Below, piece by piece: positions 51,564 through 60,045 of a DNA stretch of 64,000 bases. Within the stretch, counting starts at the first letter, position 1; every line of letters starts with the position of its first letter. The translations under genes were made by a program, and so were the position numbers. A model generated the notes under the pieces. It was not told the origin of the DNA and made no database searches. It saw only the letters and a program-made list of their open reading frames with translations. Source of the DNA: Paenibacillus aceris (lineage in GTDB: Bacteria; Bacillota; Bacilli; Paenibacillales; NBRC-103111); assembly GCF_017874035.1 (NCBI RefSeq), contig NZ_JAGGKV010000001.1, positions 744,001 through 808,000 on the forward strand. The letters are read 5' to 3'.

Positions 51564-51875
51564 ATGAATCCAAACGTTAAACAAGCCCTGCAAACGACCA
51601 TCGACAACTGGAACGCCATGTCAGCTTCGCGAAACGATGAGGAGGAAGCGGTCGCGGACCAATTCCAATCCTCTTTTTACCTATTCATCGATGCTTTCCG
51701 TGAATGGGTCCAAACATTAGAGCCACGGCCGCAATCTATCGACGATCTGATAAATTTAGAGATGGTGCAGGACATCCTGGACATCCTCCCCGCGCCGCTC
51801 CACCTCAACTTCGAGACAGAAGCCGAGTTGATCATGGATAATGTCCTCCGAGTTGACGAGGATAAATATGATTAA
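51564..51875 (+). CDS. 103-residue acidic hypothetical protein
   Basis: Begins MNPNVKQALQTTIDNWNAMS and continues with helical, acidic sequence (LINLEMVQDILDILPAPLHL, ending VDEDKYD). No membrane helix or known motif is visible. AAAGGAG precedes the ATG, just past the end of the repeat array. I do not recognise the family. Confidence 0.7.
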   Translation: MNPNVKQALQTTIDNWNAMSASRNDEEEAVADQFQSSFYLFIDAFREWVQTLEPRPQSIDDLINLEMVQDILDILPAPLHLNFETEAELIMDNVLRVDEDKYD

Positions 51876-51889
51876 CCCTGGCTCAAAGG

Positions 51890-51912
51890 GCTAATTTCTC
51901 TGAAATAGCGCC
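51890..51912 (+). repeat. Dispersed short repeat, copy 2
   Basis: GCTAATTTCTCTGAAATAGC followed by GCC, closely matching the copy at 25899 but with a different loop; it lies 14 nt after the 103-residue gene. Confidence 0.6.
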
Positions 51913-51950
51913 ATTTTGTTGCCTCTTGTTCTCTCATCTACACGGTAAAC

Positions 51951-51998
51951 AAAAAAAAGCCGCCCCAGAAGGTCTCACAGACCTACTAAGACAGCCCC
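51951..51998 (-). terminator. Terminator after the 169-residue membrane protein gene
   Basis: An inner stem AGGTCT/AGACCT (about 51970-51984) within a longer imperfect GGGGCTGTC/GGGCGGC pairing; the minus strand then reads GGCTTTTTTTTG. Confidence 0.65.
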
Positions 51999-52006
51999 GT
52001 GCACAC

Positions 52007-52516
52007 CTACACGGTTTTATCAACAAAAGCAACTTGATTCTGCTCAGCAAACTTTTTCAATTTGCCCGCCATAGCGACTACGTCAAAACGGTTCAACGTT
52101 CTGTTGTACACCCAACGCGGTGACTTCCCTTTTAAATGAATGACGACTTGTCCCGGTGCATACACGATTTCATTAATGTTGTCCGCATTCAGCACCAGCT
52201 CTCTGGCAAAGCCGCGCTTCGACAGACTCGTTTTGCTCACTTTCAAATAAGGCCGGCGAATGAAGTAAACGAACAACCCTACCACCATGTAGGCTAAGGT
52301 TGTATACCAATACATCGTGTCCCCGCTCGTTTTGGTCAAGGTCAACAATAGAAAGACGGAAATCAGAACGAAAAACAACGCTAACATAATGCTTCTGCCC
52401 TTAAATACTTCAGCCCGGTCAGGGTCGGTAGAAATAGGGGCAATCCCTCTTTTAGACCTATCCTTATTTATTTTCTTAGCATTTTTACTAACCATTCGTT
52501 CCCACTTGCGAGACAT
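52007..52516 (-). CDS. 169-residue hypothetical membrane protein
   Basis: A basic N-terminus (MSRKWERMVSKNAKKINKDR) is followed by two membrane helices (about 44-62 and 70-86), then a soluble C-terminal half (PYLKVSKTSLSKRGFAREL, VLNADNINEIVYAPGQVVIH) with the beta-rich look of a bacterial PH-like domain. The function is unknown. GGAGTG precedes the ATG. Confidence 0.7.
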   Translation of the reverse strand: MSRKWERMVSKNAKKINKDRSKRGIAPISTDPDRAEVFKGRSIMLALFFVLISVFLLLTLTKTSGDTMYWYTTLAYMVVGLFVYFIRRPYLKVSKTSLSKRGFARELVLNADNINEIVYAPGQVVIHLKGKSPRWVYNRTLNRFDVVAMAGKLKKFAEQNQVAFVDKTV

Positions 52517-52555
52517 TCATTTCACTCCTCGGTTTCTACTTTCTTGGACTCCCTG

Positions 52556-53398
52556 TCATTTCAACAATCGATTCAATAAGCCTTCATACCATTTCCATGG
52601 CAAAAGACTTCTCGCCCACAGCCCCATCTTCACGCCGCGACCAAGCGGATACCGGAGCTTAGGCCCTCGCTTGTCCACCAGCCGCGCGATCGTGTCTGCG
52701 ACATCCTGCGGATCGGGTGCGGTCATGGACACTTTCCGCGAATACGCCAGCACGCTGCCGAGCCGCTGCCAGTATGGCGAAGCTTCCGTCGTATGTATAG
52801 CCTCAAAGCCTTTGCGCCATATTTCCGTTCGGTAGGCTCCCGGCTCTACAAGAACAACGCGAACGCCGAAAGGCATCATTTCCAAGCGCAGGGATTCGCT
52901 AAAGCCCTCAATCGCGAACTTGGACGTGCTGTATGGCGCATAGCCCGGAAAGGCGGACAACCCGCTCACACTGCTCACATTGACGATGCACCCCGACTGA
53001 CTGGCGCGCATGTAAGGTAAAACCGCCTTTGTGGTCGCTATGACGCCGAACACATTCGTTTCCAGCTGGGATCTCCAAGCTTCCATCGGGACATCTTCCA
53101 CATAGCCGCCAACAGCAAAGCCGGCATTGTTAACGAGCACATCGATTCGTCCATACTTCTTCATGATATCAGAAACAGCCGTCTCAATCGATGTCTGAAT
53201 CGTTACATCTAGGACCATGGTATCAATAGCTGATCTTAAACCTGCTCTCTCAGCTTGCAGAAGCAGTGACTCGCTTCTACTCAAATCGCGCATCGTTGCG
53301 ATCACTCGATACCCTCGGCCAGCCAGCGCAATTGACGTCAATAAGCCGAATCCGCTGGATGCGCCTGTCACAAGTGCGACTCCACGTACAGTACTCAT
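52556..53398 (-). CDS. Short-chain dehydrogenase/reductase
   Basis: A 280-residue SDR with TGASSGFG (11-18), NNAG (90-93) and catalytic Tyr156/Lys160 (YSTSK). The YSTSKFAIEGFSESLRLEM and VVLVEPGAYRTEI stretches are typical of this oxidoreductase group with wide substrates; no substrate can be named. The ATG at 53398 has GAGGAGG upstream. Confidence 0.85.
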   Translation of the reverse strand: MSTVRGVALVTGASSGFGLLTSIALAGRGYRVIATMRDLSRSESLLLQAERAGLRSAIDTMVLDVTIQTSIETAVSDIMKKYGRIDVLVNNAGFAVGGYVEDVPMEAWRSQLETNVFGVIATTKAVLPYMRASQSGCIVNVSSVSGLSAFPGYAPYSTSKFAIEGFSESLRLEMMPFGVRVVLVEPGAYRTEIWRKGFEAIHTTEASPYWQRLGSVLAYSRKVSMTAPDPQDVADTIARLVDKRGPKLRYPLGRGVKMGLWARSLLPWKWYEGLLNRLLK

Positions 53399-53539
53399 CG
53401 CCGCCTCCTCATCTCCCAATCACTATCCTACATAATCCCACACTAATCTCACAATGTCGATATGCAAAAGCATTGAAGCGAGAGCATTCATTCTCATGCA
53501 TGCCCATAACCCCGACGTTTTAATCCCCTCTCACTTTAA

Positions 53540-53572
53540 GGGAACTGCATTACGCTATTTAGGCAAAAGTAG
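53540..53572 (-). repeat. Dispersed short repeat, copy 3 (inverted, degenerate)
   Basis: GGGAACTGCATTACGCTATT and the bases after it match the complement of the copy at 25899 with several changes. It lies in the 446-bp gene-free stretch 53399-53844, which otherwise holds only the two repeats described next and a terminator. Confidence 0.5.
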
Positions 53573-53590
53573 GAAGTTTGAGCACCGAAG

Positions 53591-53617
53591 AGGAACTATA
53601 GGCTCTTATTTTACCAA
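53591..53617 (-). repeat. Dispersed short repeat, copy 4 (inverted, degenerate)
   Basis: AGGAACTATAGGCTCTTATT and on resembles the complement of copy 1 with several changes. It is the weakest copy. Confidence 0.4.
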
Positions 53618-53693
53618 ACAGAGCAATATTCCGCCCAGAACAGCAAAACAGCGGACCATAGTTGCCTCTCCCACGCTGATTGATTTGATTTCA

Positions 53694-53718
53694 ATAAAAT
53701 AACGCCCTGTAGTTCCCA
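53694..53718 (+). repeat. Dispersed short repeat, copy 5 (partial)
   Basis: Contains AATAACGCCCTGTAGTTCCC, matching the right half of the copy at 25899 except one base. Confidence 0.6.
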
Positions 53719-53723
53719 TTCAA

Positions 53724-53758
53724 ACAAAAAGAAGCCCCACACCGGGGCTTCCTCTCTT
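53724..53758 (-). terminator. Terminator of the amine oxidase-ridA-tatA operon
   Basis: GAAGCCCC (53731-53738) pairs with GGGGCTTC (53744-53751) around a 5-nt loop; the minus strand reads on into TTTTTGTTTG. It lies about 90 nt after the tatA stop. Confidence 0.82.
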
Positions 53759-53844
53759 TTCGATCATTATTCACATTGGAGTTATACAAATTGACCGTAA
53801 TAACGAGAATCAAAGGTACAGGTTTCGGTCATTCGACCATCCAA

Positions 53845-54057
53845 TTAAGCTTTCGCCTTGTCAAGACGTTTATCATCCGGCTCAATATGGTCAGCCGATT
53901 CTTTGCCATCGGAAACAAGTTCCCTGGCTGAGCTCTTGAATTCGTGCAGCGTGCGGCCTACAGCGCGACCCAGCTCCGGAAGCTTGGATGGACCAAACAG
54001 CACCAGAACAACCACTAAGATTAACATGAGACCTGGAAAACCAATATTTTGCAGCAT
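53845..54057 (-). CDS. tatA: Twin-arginine translocase subunit TatA
   Basis: A 70-residue protein with one membrane helix (residues about 5-20), the [21 protein letters not shown] hinge and amphipathic helix, and a charged tail, all standard for Gram-positive TatA. It forms the pore for folded proteins together with TatC, encoded divergently at 56756. It is the last gene of the amine oxidase-ridA-tatA operon, 21 nt after ridA, so it probably serves the neighbouring Tat substrate. Confidence 0.95.
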   Translation of the reverse strand: MLQNIGFPGLMLILVVVLVLFGPSKLPELGRAVGRTLHEFKSSARELVSDGKESADHIEPDDKRLDKAKA

Positions 54058-54078
54058 AAGATCATCAACTCCGTTTCA

Positions 54079-54639
54079 TTAGTCTTGGTTATGATGCTTC
54101 GGATATACCGCCACAGCTTCGATTTCAATCAACCAGTCAGAGCTGACGAGACCTGCTACACCCACCGTGGAACGCGCCGGTTTAACGGGGTTCGCTTCCG
54201 TTCCAAAAAATTGTGCATAGGCATCAAACCACCCTTGAAAGTCGAACTTATTGTCTTTGGCTGCATCCGCCGTTACATACACACGAAGATAAGCGACATC
54301 GGCAAGCGTCAAGCCTTTCTCCTTTAATTGTTTTTCGATTTCCTTCAGAATACCGATTCCTTGCGTCTTCGTATCCCCATAGCGCTCATAAACCGTTTTG
54401 CCTTCTTTATTAATGACGGGCGGCACAGTTCCGCTTGTGAACAAATAAGAGGATCCCGAAGGGACGGATACGCCTGCAGCAATCGAGGAGGAAGGGTTGC
54501 CATAGAACTCGACTTCATTAATGGGCTCTGATGCATATTTGTTCGTCTTTTCAGTTCCCGCAGCATAAGCGCTAACACAAATGAGGCATGAACCTATGGT
54601 GGCAGCTGCTATTGTTTTCACTTTTTTAGTTAAGATCAT
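54079..54639 (-). CDS. Exported RidA-family protein
   Basis: A 186-residue protein: signal peptide (MILTKKVKTIAAATIGSCLI, cleavage near AYA-AG), then a RidA domain with ASGxxP-like wording (LFTSGTVPPVINKEG) and the active-site Arg156 (PARSTVGVAGL) with Glu172/174 (IEIEAVAV). RidA proteins hydrolyse reactive imines to carbonyl compounds and ammonia. RidA is usually cytosolic; a signal-peptide form next to an exported amine oxidase, 20 nt upstream, suggests it processes that enzyme's imine product outside the membrane. Confidence 0.86.
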   Translation of the reverse strand: MILTKKVKTIAAATIGSCLICVSAYAAGTEKTNKYASEPINEVEFYGNPSSSIAAGVSVPSGSSYLFTSGTVPPVINKEGKTVYERYGDTKTQGIGILKEIEKQLKEKGLTLADVAYLRVYVTADAAKDNKFDFQGWFDAYAQFFGTEANPVKPARSTVGVAGLVSSDWLIEIEAVAVYPKHHNQD

Positions 54640-54659
54640 CGTTCATCGCTCCTCTTTGT

Positions 54660-56267
54660 CTACTCTTTCATGACGCGCTCATGAATCTCGGTGACCACTT
54701 TTCTTGCAGACTCAATAGCACCTGCCTGCCAAGCGGTAATGTAGCTGATATGCTCCCCAGCCAAATAAATACGGCCATCCGGCTTGCATAAGGTCGGGTA
54801 ATAGTTTTTACGGTCATCCGCTGTATACGAAGCCCATCCGCCAAGGTTGTACTTGATCTTCTTCCAATCGATGGAGAACGAAGCTTCGAACTCTTTATGA
54901 TACTGCGGATGAATTTTGGCGCCTTGGCTTAACGCGTAGTCTTCGCGCTGGGCCGGCGTCATTTTGCCGAGTTTATCCGCATTTCCGCCGAAGGCGTAGT
55001 ACCCGAGCAGAAGCCCTTTTTTGGCAAAATAATCTGTAGGCGGGTAATAGATGCTGGAAATATCCATATTCGTGAGCGTGCTTCCGCCGTAGATAAACTC
55101 ATCTTCCTCCCAGAAGCGGCGCTTGAACTGAAGACCGATTTTGCCCGCGGAGGCGTAAGCGATCTTGGAGATAGCCGTTGACATTTCGGCGGAGAAATCA
55201 GCCTTAATATCTTTAAGAACAGGGAGCGGAATGGTGCAGATACAGAAGTCGCCTGAAACTTCTTTGCTTGCGCCCGTGTTCAAATCTTTATACAGAATGC
55301 GCACGCCTTCCGAAGATTGTTTAATTTCTTGAACTTCGGAATGAAACTCAATTTTATCGCCGACACGCTTCTCAAAAGCTTTCGCGATCATATCCATCCC
55401 GCCAACCGGGTGGAACATCATCATTTGCTGATCATAGGAATATTCACTGCTAAAAAATTGTCCAAAACCGGAATTAATGATAGCTTTTAAGCTGAATGGA
55501 TCTTTGCGGACGCCAGAGTCGAATTTACCGCCTGGCTCCTCCGTGTATCCAGCCCGTTCCGAACCTTTGTAGAACAGATCCGCATTCAAATCTCCTTCGG
55601 ATTTCAAATACGCGACGAGCTTCGCTTTTTCTTCCGTTGTTAGGGGGAGATCCAGCGCTTTTTGATTCACTGCTTTTGCCAACATTTCAGCCACATAGCC
55701 TCTAACGTCCGCTTTCGCTTGGCGCTTCGGAATTTTCACGCCTGACAGTTCGCCGACATTTTCGTTATAGTAGTAGCCGCTTTCGTTCACATTGTTAAAT
55801 GGCTCGATCGCAACACCAAATTTGCGTGCATAGTCCAAAGTCACGTGAAACTGCGGGATCCTCATCGGTCCGGCGTTAAAATACATGCCATTATCAAAGC
55901 GTGCGACTTGTTTGCTTCCTCCTATTTCCGTAACCGTCGTTCCTCTGCGAACCGACCATGCCCTGCCACCCACTCGAGCTCTAGCTTCTAAAATGGTACA
56001 TTGATACCCCGCGTTTCCAAGTTCATAGGCAGCAGTTAAACCGGCAATCCCTCCGCCTAAAATGATAACTTTCTTGCCATTGCGATTCGTTGAGGTGAGA
56101 TCCCAGCCTGAAGGAGGCGTATAGTCGGCCGCTTTCATTGTCTCTGGGGATAACAATCCTAACGTTCCCATAACACTAAAAAGTGCGGCTGACCCTCCTA
56201 CTTTTCCGACAGTAGTCAAAAATTGTCTGCGTGTAATTTGATCTTCTTTAATCGGTGTCTTCTCCAT
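54660..56267 (-). CDS. Flavin-containing amine/L-amino-acid oxidase with twin-arginine signal
   Basis: A 535-residue FAD enzyme. The Tat signal has the RR pair at 13-14 (TRRQFL), followed by a hydrophobic stretch. The ADP-binding motif is VIILGGGIAGLTAAYELG (GGGIAGL at 71-77), with EARARVGGRAW following and the C-terminal FAD site GRIYLAGEHISYITAWQAGA. It probably oxidises an amine or L-amino acid to the imine with H2O2 release outside the cytoplasm. The ATG at 56267 has GAGGAG upstream. First gene of the operon with ridA and tatA. Confidence 0.92.
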   Translation of the reverse strand: MEKTPIKEDQITRRQFLTTVGKVGGSAALFSVMGTLGLLSPETMKAADYTPPSGWDLTSTNRNGKKVIILGGGIAGLTAAYELGNAGYQCTILEARARVGGRAWSVRRGTTVTEIGGSKQVARFDNGMYFNAGPMRIPQFHVTLDYARKFGVAIEPFNNVNESGYYYNENVGELSGVKIPKRQAKADVRGYVAEMLAKAVNQKALDLPLTTEEKAKLVAYLKSEGDLNADLFYKGSERAGYTEEPGGKFDSGVRKDPFSLKAIINSGFGQFFSSEYSYDQQMMMFHPVGGMDMIAKAFEKRVGDKIEFHSEVQEIKQSSEGVRILYKDLNTGASKEVSGDFCICTIPLPVLKDIKADFSAEMSTAISKIAYASAGKIGLQFKRRFWEEDEFIYGGSTLTNMDISSIYYPPTDYFAKKGLLLGYYAFGGNADKLGKMTPAQREDYALSQGAKIHPQYHKEFEASFSIDWKKIKYNLGGWASYTADDRKNYYPTLCKPDGRIYLAGEHISYITAWQAGAIESARKVVTEIHERVMKE

Positions 56268-56345
56268 GCTCCCATCTCCTCGTTCATGTTTGGATAAACC
56301 GCACATTAAACATATCAAACGAAAAATGGTTTCGTCATTAGTTTG

Positions 56346-56362
56346 TGTCAGATTACATTACA
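56346..56362. promoter_or_regulatory. Candidate TnrA/GlnR-type box 1
   Basis: TGTCAGATTACATTACA matches the known TnrA/GlnR consensus TGTNANAWWWTNTNACA at all fixed positions but one (C instead of T at position 11). It lies 79 nt upstream of the amine oxidase start. Confidence 0.55.
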
Positions 56363-56451
56363 TAATTTAAACTTATACCAAGATAAAAATGGGTTATTTG
56401 ATCTAATTTTACCGAAATGATAGAGTTTACTTATGTTTACGTCACTTACAT

Positions 56452-56468
56452 GTTAATTTAACTAACAT
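56452..56468. promoter_or_regulatory. Candidate TnrA/GlnR-type box 2
   Basis: TGTTAATTTAACTAACA keeps the core TGTNA-N7-TNACA and is itself a near-palindrome, but misses the centre at two positions. It lies 20 nt upstream of the merR-type gene, where a repressor would block transcription. Confidence 0.55.
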
Positions 56469-56487
56469 AAACGGAGGTTGGATAACG

Positions 56488-56727
56488 ATGATGACGAAGA
56501 TGACACAAAAGAAAGTGATCCAAATCGGTGTGGTCAGTGAATTGACCGGGTTATCGGAAAGGCAAATTCGCTACTACGAAGATCGGAAACTTATCTTTCC
56601 GGAGAGAAGCAAAGGGGGCGTCCGCAAATATTCATTCGAAGATATTGAAATGATTATGGATATACATATAAAAATGACGAACGGTTTCCACACCGTCGAG
56701 CTCAAACGCATGCTGGCAGGTTCGTAA
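56488..56727 (+). CDS. Short MerR-family regulator resembling the TnrA/GlnR DNA-binding domain
   Basis: A 79-residue protein. IGVVSELTGLSERQIRYYED and KLIFPERSKGGVRKYSFEDI closely follow the N-terminal winged helix of B. subtilis TnrA. The protein stops soon after the second helix pair (ELKRMLAGS), so the C-terminal tail by which TnrA and GlnR sense glutamine synthetase is missing. GGAGG precedes the ATG. It is 28 nt upstream of tatC and divergent from the amine oxidase operon. Confidence 0.85.
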   Translation: MMTKMTQKKVIQIGVVSELTGLSERQIRYYEDRKLIFPERSKGGVRKYSFEDIEMIMDIHIKMTNGFHTVELKRMLAGS

Positions 56728-56755
56728 GGCAAACAGAGACTTGGAGGTGCCTTCT

Positions 56756-57517
56756 ATGCAATTAAAAGAAATGATGTCACTGGTGGACCATTTATCCGAG
56801 CTCCGAACCCGCATTATTCGGGTCTTGATCGTTCTTGTTCTAACGATGATTGGCGGATTTTTCGCTGCCCAGAAAATTCTTCTATACTTCAAAGAAACTC
56901 CCCCGGCATCTAGCATGAGCTGGCACGTGTTCTCCCCTATGGATGGCATTCGCATCTATATGATGATTGCTTTCGTGATTTCGCTTACGATCACATTGCC
57001 TTTTATTCTTTTCCAGGTATGGGGCTTCGTGAAGGCAGGTCTTACCAAAGAAGAACAAAGCGCCACACTCCGCTATATTCCTTATACATTCCTTTGCTTT
57101 ATGATTGGACTTTCCTTTGCCTACTTTGTCGTCTTCCCCATGTGCATGACTTTCACGATTCGCATCACGGAAAATCTTGGATTGACCCAAACCTACGGCG
57201 TTGCTCAATATTTCAGCTTCATGCTCAACATCGTGCTGCCTTTATCCATCGCCTTCGAATTGCCTATCGTCGTCATGTTTCTGACGCGTATCAAGCTTTT
57301 GAATCCGAAGCTGCTGCACAAATTTCGCAGATACGCCTATCTTGTGCTCGTCATCACAGCAAGCCTTATTTCACCGCCTGATCTCATCTCCCACTTGATG
57401 GTCGCCTTACCATTGTTTGCTTTATATGAAATCAGCGTAGTGCTTTCCCGGTTCGTTTTTAACGCGCAAAATCGCGAGAACAACAAACTGAACGCTGAAG
57501 CGACTGCAACTTCCTAA
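56756..57517 (+). CDS. tatC: Twin-arginine translocase subunit TatC
   Basis: A 253-residue protein with six membrane helices, the conserved SLVDHLSELRTRII start, FSPMDGIRIYMMIAF and ISPPDLISHLMVALPLF near the end. TatC recognises twin-arginine signals. The ATG at 56756 has GGAGGTG upstream. It forms an operon with the TnrA-like regulator and probably partners TatA encoded at 53845 to export the amine oxidase. Confidence 0.95.
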   Translation: MQLKEMMSLVDHLSELRTRIIRVLIVLVLTMIGGFFAAQKILLYFKETPPASSMSWHVFSPMDGIRIYMMIAFVISLTITLPFILFQVWGFVKAGLTKEEQSATLRYIPYTFLCFMIGLSFAYFVVFPMCMTFTIRITENLGLTQTYGVAQYFSFMLNIVLPLSIAFELPIVVMFLTRIKLLNPKLLHKFRRYAYLVLVITASLISPPDLISHLMVALPLFALYEISVVLSRFVFNAQNRENNKLNAEATATS

Positions 57518-57602
57518 TTAAAATAGGCCTTCATTATCATTGTCTTCCTTTGCCGTATGGGATATATTTACACCAATATATCCATCAGGGGCAGGGTGAA
57601 GT

Positions 57603-58529
57603 ATGCGGATCGAACAACTATTGTATTTGATTGAGATCAACCAAACAGGATCTATTTCCTTGGCAGCCGAAAAACTGCACGTTTCCCAACCGAACATCTC
57701 CCAAGCGATCGTCTCGCTAGAGGAAGAGCTTGGTGTCAAGCTTTTTAATCGATCGCGTTTTGGTGCCGTACCGACTGATGATGGCAAACTGATTATAAGT
57801 AAAGCTGAAGAAATTATTAGTAAAGTAGAGGAACTCCGGGAATCCGTCGGCCATCATGCCAAAGAGCTTACCGGGCTCCTCTCCATTGCTTCCGTACCAA
57901 GCCTGTGCCTAAGCGTACTCCCCCCAGCACTAGCGATTTTCAAAGAAAAACACCCTGGATTAGAGTTGGAAATGCTGGAGCTTGACTATCAGCAGATCAA
58001 GCAAGAGGTGCTCTCCGGTAACGTCGATATGGGCTTAATCGCTGTTTCAAGGCAATACGAAGAGACCAATAAACAGTTAACCGTAGAAAAGTTAATGGAT
58101 AACCGCGTTATGGCCTGTGTAGGCAAAAATTCGCCCTTTTCTGAGCGGACAAGCATCTCAATTGAGGAACTTGCGAAGCAACCGATCCTTTTAAACTCCG
58201 ATTATTTGATTGAGAAGCTCAAAAAGCACGGGGAACCGAATATTTTATTCAAGTTGGGCAATTCGGAAGCGGCAAAGCGTGTAATCGCCGAAGGCATTGC
58301 AATTGGCTTTTATACAGAGCTCGGCTTAAAATATGACCCCTATATTCTCACCGGCAGCATAGTTGCCTTAGAAATTACCGGAGAGGACATGGATGTGTCC
58401 TTCTGTTCCATTAGATTAAAAAATCGGCATCAGTCCATCGCGTGCAGAGAGTTTACGAAAGAGTTAAAATCCATTATTGCGACAAATGAATCTCGGATCT
58501 ATCTCCCACAGCATGCTTGCCATTCGTAG
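57603..58529 (+). CDS. LysR-family transcription regulator
   Basis: A 308-residue protein with an N-terminal winged helix (MRIEQLLYLIEINQTGSISL; LHVSQPNISQAIVSLEEELG) and a periplasmic-binding-like sensor domain (SIASVPSLCLSVLPPALAIF, SGNVDMGLIAV). AGGGTGAAG precedes the ATG. It converges with the amino-acid permease gene, overlapping it by 56 bp, and follows tatC by 85 nt. It may control either neighbour; a LysR usually acts on a divergent gene, and there is none here. Confidence 0.88.
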   Translation: MRIEQLLYLIEINQTGSISLAAEKLHVSQPNISQAIVSLEEELGVKLFNRSRFGAVPTDDGKLIISKAEEIISKVEELRESVGHHAKELTGLLSIASVPSLCLSVLPPALAIFKEKHPGLELEMLELDYQQIKQEVLSGNVDMGLIAVSRQYEETNKQLTVEKLMDNRVMACVGKNSPFSERTSISIEELAKQPILLNSDYLIEKLKKHGEPNILFKLGNSEAAKRVIAEGIAIGFYTELGLKYDPYILTGSIVALEITGEDMDVSFCSIRLKNRHQSIACREFTKELKSIIATNESRIYLPQHACHS

Positions 58530-59832
58530 GGTTGAACTTTCGTCTCCCTACAATCTTTACATATACGATGAAAGCTATGAACAGCACCATGTTTCCAACG
58601 ATTAAAGGCGCCGATAACCGGCTGAGCAATAAATAACCTTGATAGACCAACAAAATGACGGCAACGGAGACCACCATATACAGAAGGGCAGGTTTCATGG
58701 TGAATGGCGCTTTACGATAAAGCTCAGGGTACTTGCGCGGAAGCTGTACTGCCGAGAGTACGGGGAAAATGCTGGAAAAAAGCAGGATGCCGACACCTAA
58801 CTGGGAAATCGTCGTTAAAGATACGCCCGTCACAATCGGCACGACTCCGAGAATGTAGTAAAACGTCAGCAGCCAGTGCGGTGTGCCGAATCTGCGATTG
58901 ACAGCGCCAAAGGCAGCTGGCAGCCAACCATCCCGGCATGCAACGAGCATCCCCCTCGTCACCCAGGAGAACGTCACGTTCAGCGTTGAGGCTAATGCGA
59001 ACATCGCTCCCCCAACAATAAAGAACAAAAACAACGGATTCGGCAAAATGGTCCTTGCAACATCTGTAAGTGATTCCCCAGCAATCTCACTAACCGGCAA
59101 AACGCCAGTCGCTACAATGCCAATGCCGATATACAGCAACGCGACGATACCACTGCTAATCAGGATCGCAAGCGGAATATCTCGATGAGGACGTTTCATC
59201 TCCCCTCCCAGCTCAACAACCGCATATGCCCCGCCGGAAGCGAAGGAAGTCATTCCTACAGCCGTAAGTAAGCCCGTCCACCCATGAGGCATCATCTCAG
59301 CAGGTTGAAAAACTGCGTAATCCACCTCTGTAACTCCCCAAGCGATAAAGACAAGCAGAGATATCAGTTTAATCACGACCAACATTTTACCCAAAGATGA
59401 CATGAATTTCACGCCAAATAGATTAATCAAATAGAAAAATGTGAGCATGACGAACGCAATCAGCATAATGGGAGCTTCAGGCACAAGCCCCTGTAAATAT
59501 TGCGCGAAAGAAATGGCATACACCGCTATGGTCAAATGACCGAACGTGAATAAGAGCAGATAAACAAACCCCGCGTTCGGAGACAGCAGCCGACTTGTGT
59601 ATGTGTACATGCCCCCTGTCGTTGGAAGCACAGAGCCTAGCACCGCAAGAGGGATCGTTATGACGAGCATAAAAATCGAGGAAAGCAGGAATGCGAGCGG
59701 AACCCCAGTTCCGGTTAAGCCAATGGCGATCCCTGTAATGGACATGATGCCTGCTCCAATAATTTGACCAATTGCAATGCCAATCGCATCTTTTAACCCT
59801 AATACTTTTTTCAAATTCGCCTCTTCATTCAC
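58474..59832 (-). CDS. APC-family amino acid permease
   Basis: A 452-residue protein with about 12 helices and APC marks: GLKDAIGIAIGQIIGAGIMS at the start (helix 1 GxG motif), SSGIVALLYIGIGIVATG and NVTFSWVTRGMLVACRDGWLP. It imports an amino acid or amine. A GTG at 59832 behind AGGGGG is taken as start; the track's longer reading adds 13 residues without support. Its 3' end overlaps the LysR gene by 56 bp, convergently. Confidence 0.85.
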   Translation of the reverse strand: MNEEANLKKVLGLKDAIGIAIGQIIGAGIMSITGIAIGLTGTGVPLAFLLSSIFMLVITIPLAVLGSVLPTTGGMYTYTSRLLSPNAGFVYLLLFTFGHLTIAVYAISFAQYLQGLVPEAPIMLIAFVMLTFFYLINLFGVKFMSSLGKMLVVIKLISLLVFIAWGVTEVDYAVFQPAEMMPHGWTGLLTAVGMTSFASGGAYAVVELGGEMKRPHRDIPLAILISSGIVALLYIGIGIVATGVLPVSEIAGESLTDVARTILPNPLFLFFIVGGAMFALASTLNVTFSWVTRGMLVACRDGWLPAAFGAVNRRFGTPHWLLTFYYILGVVPIVTGVSLTTISQLGVGILLFSSIFPVLSAVQLPRKYPELYRKAPFTMKPALLYMVVSVAVILLVYQGYLLLSRLSAPLIVGNMVLFIAFIVYVKIVGRRKFNPTNGKHAVGDRSEIHLSQ

Positions 59833-60045
59833 CACGATGCCCCCTCGCAATATCGATCGTAAAGTTATCATCCCAATTCTTCATGGATCTGAGATTCCCT
59901 GCTTATTTTCAGAATATTTATTATTTTTGTAATTTGGCATAAACCTCGCCCTTCTCTGCATAGTTTATATAGTTGCTTCATACTGAAAGCCGCATGAAAC
60001 TTTTACAGAAAATCATTTTGAATTGGGAAGGGAAGTTGATTTCGT

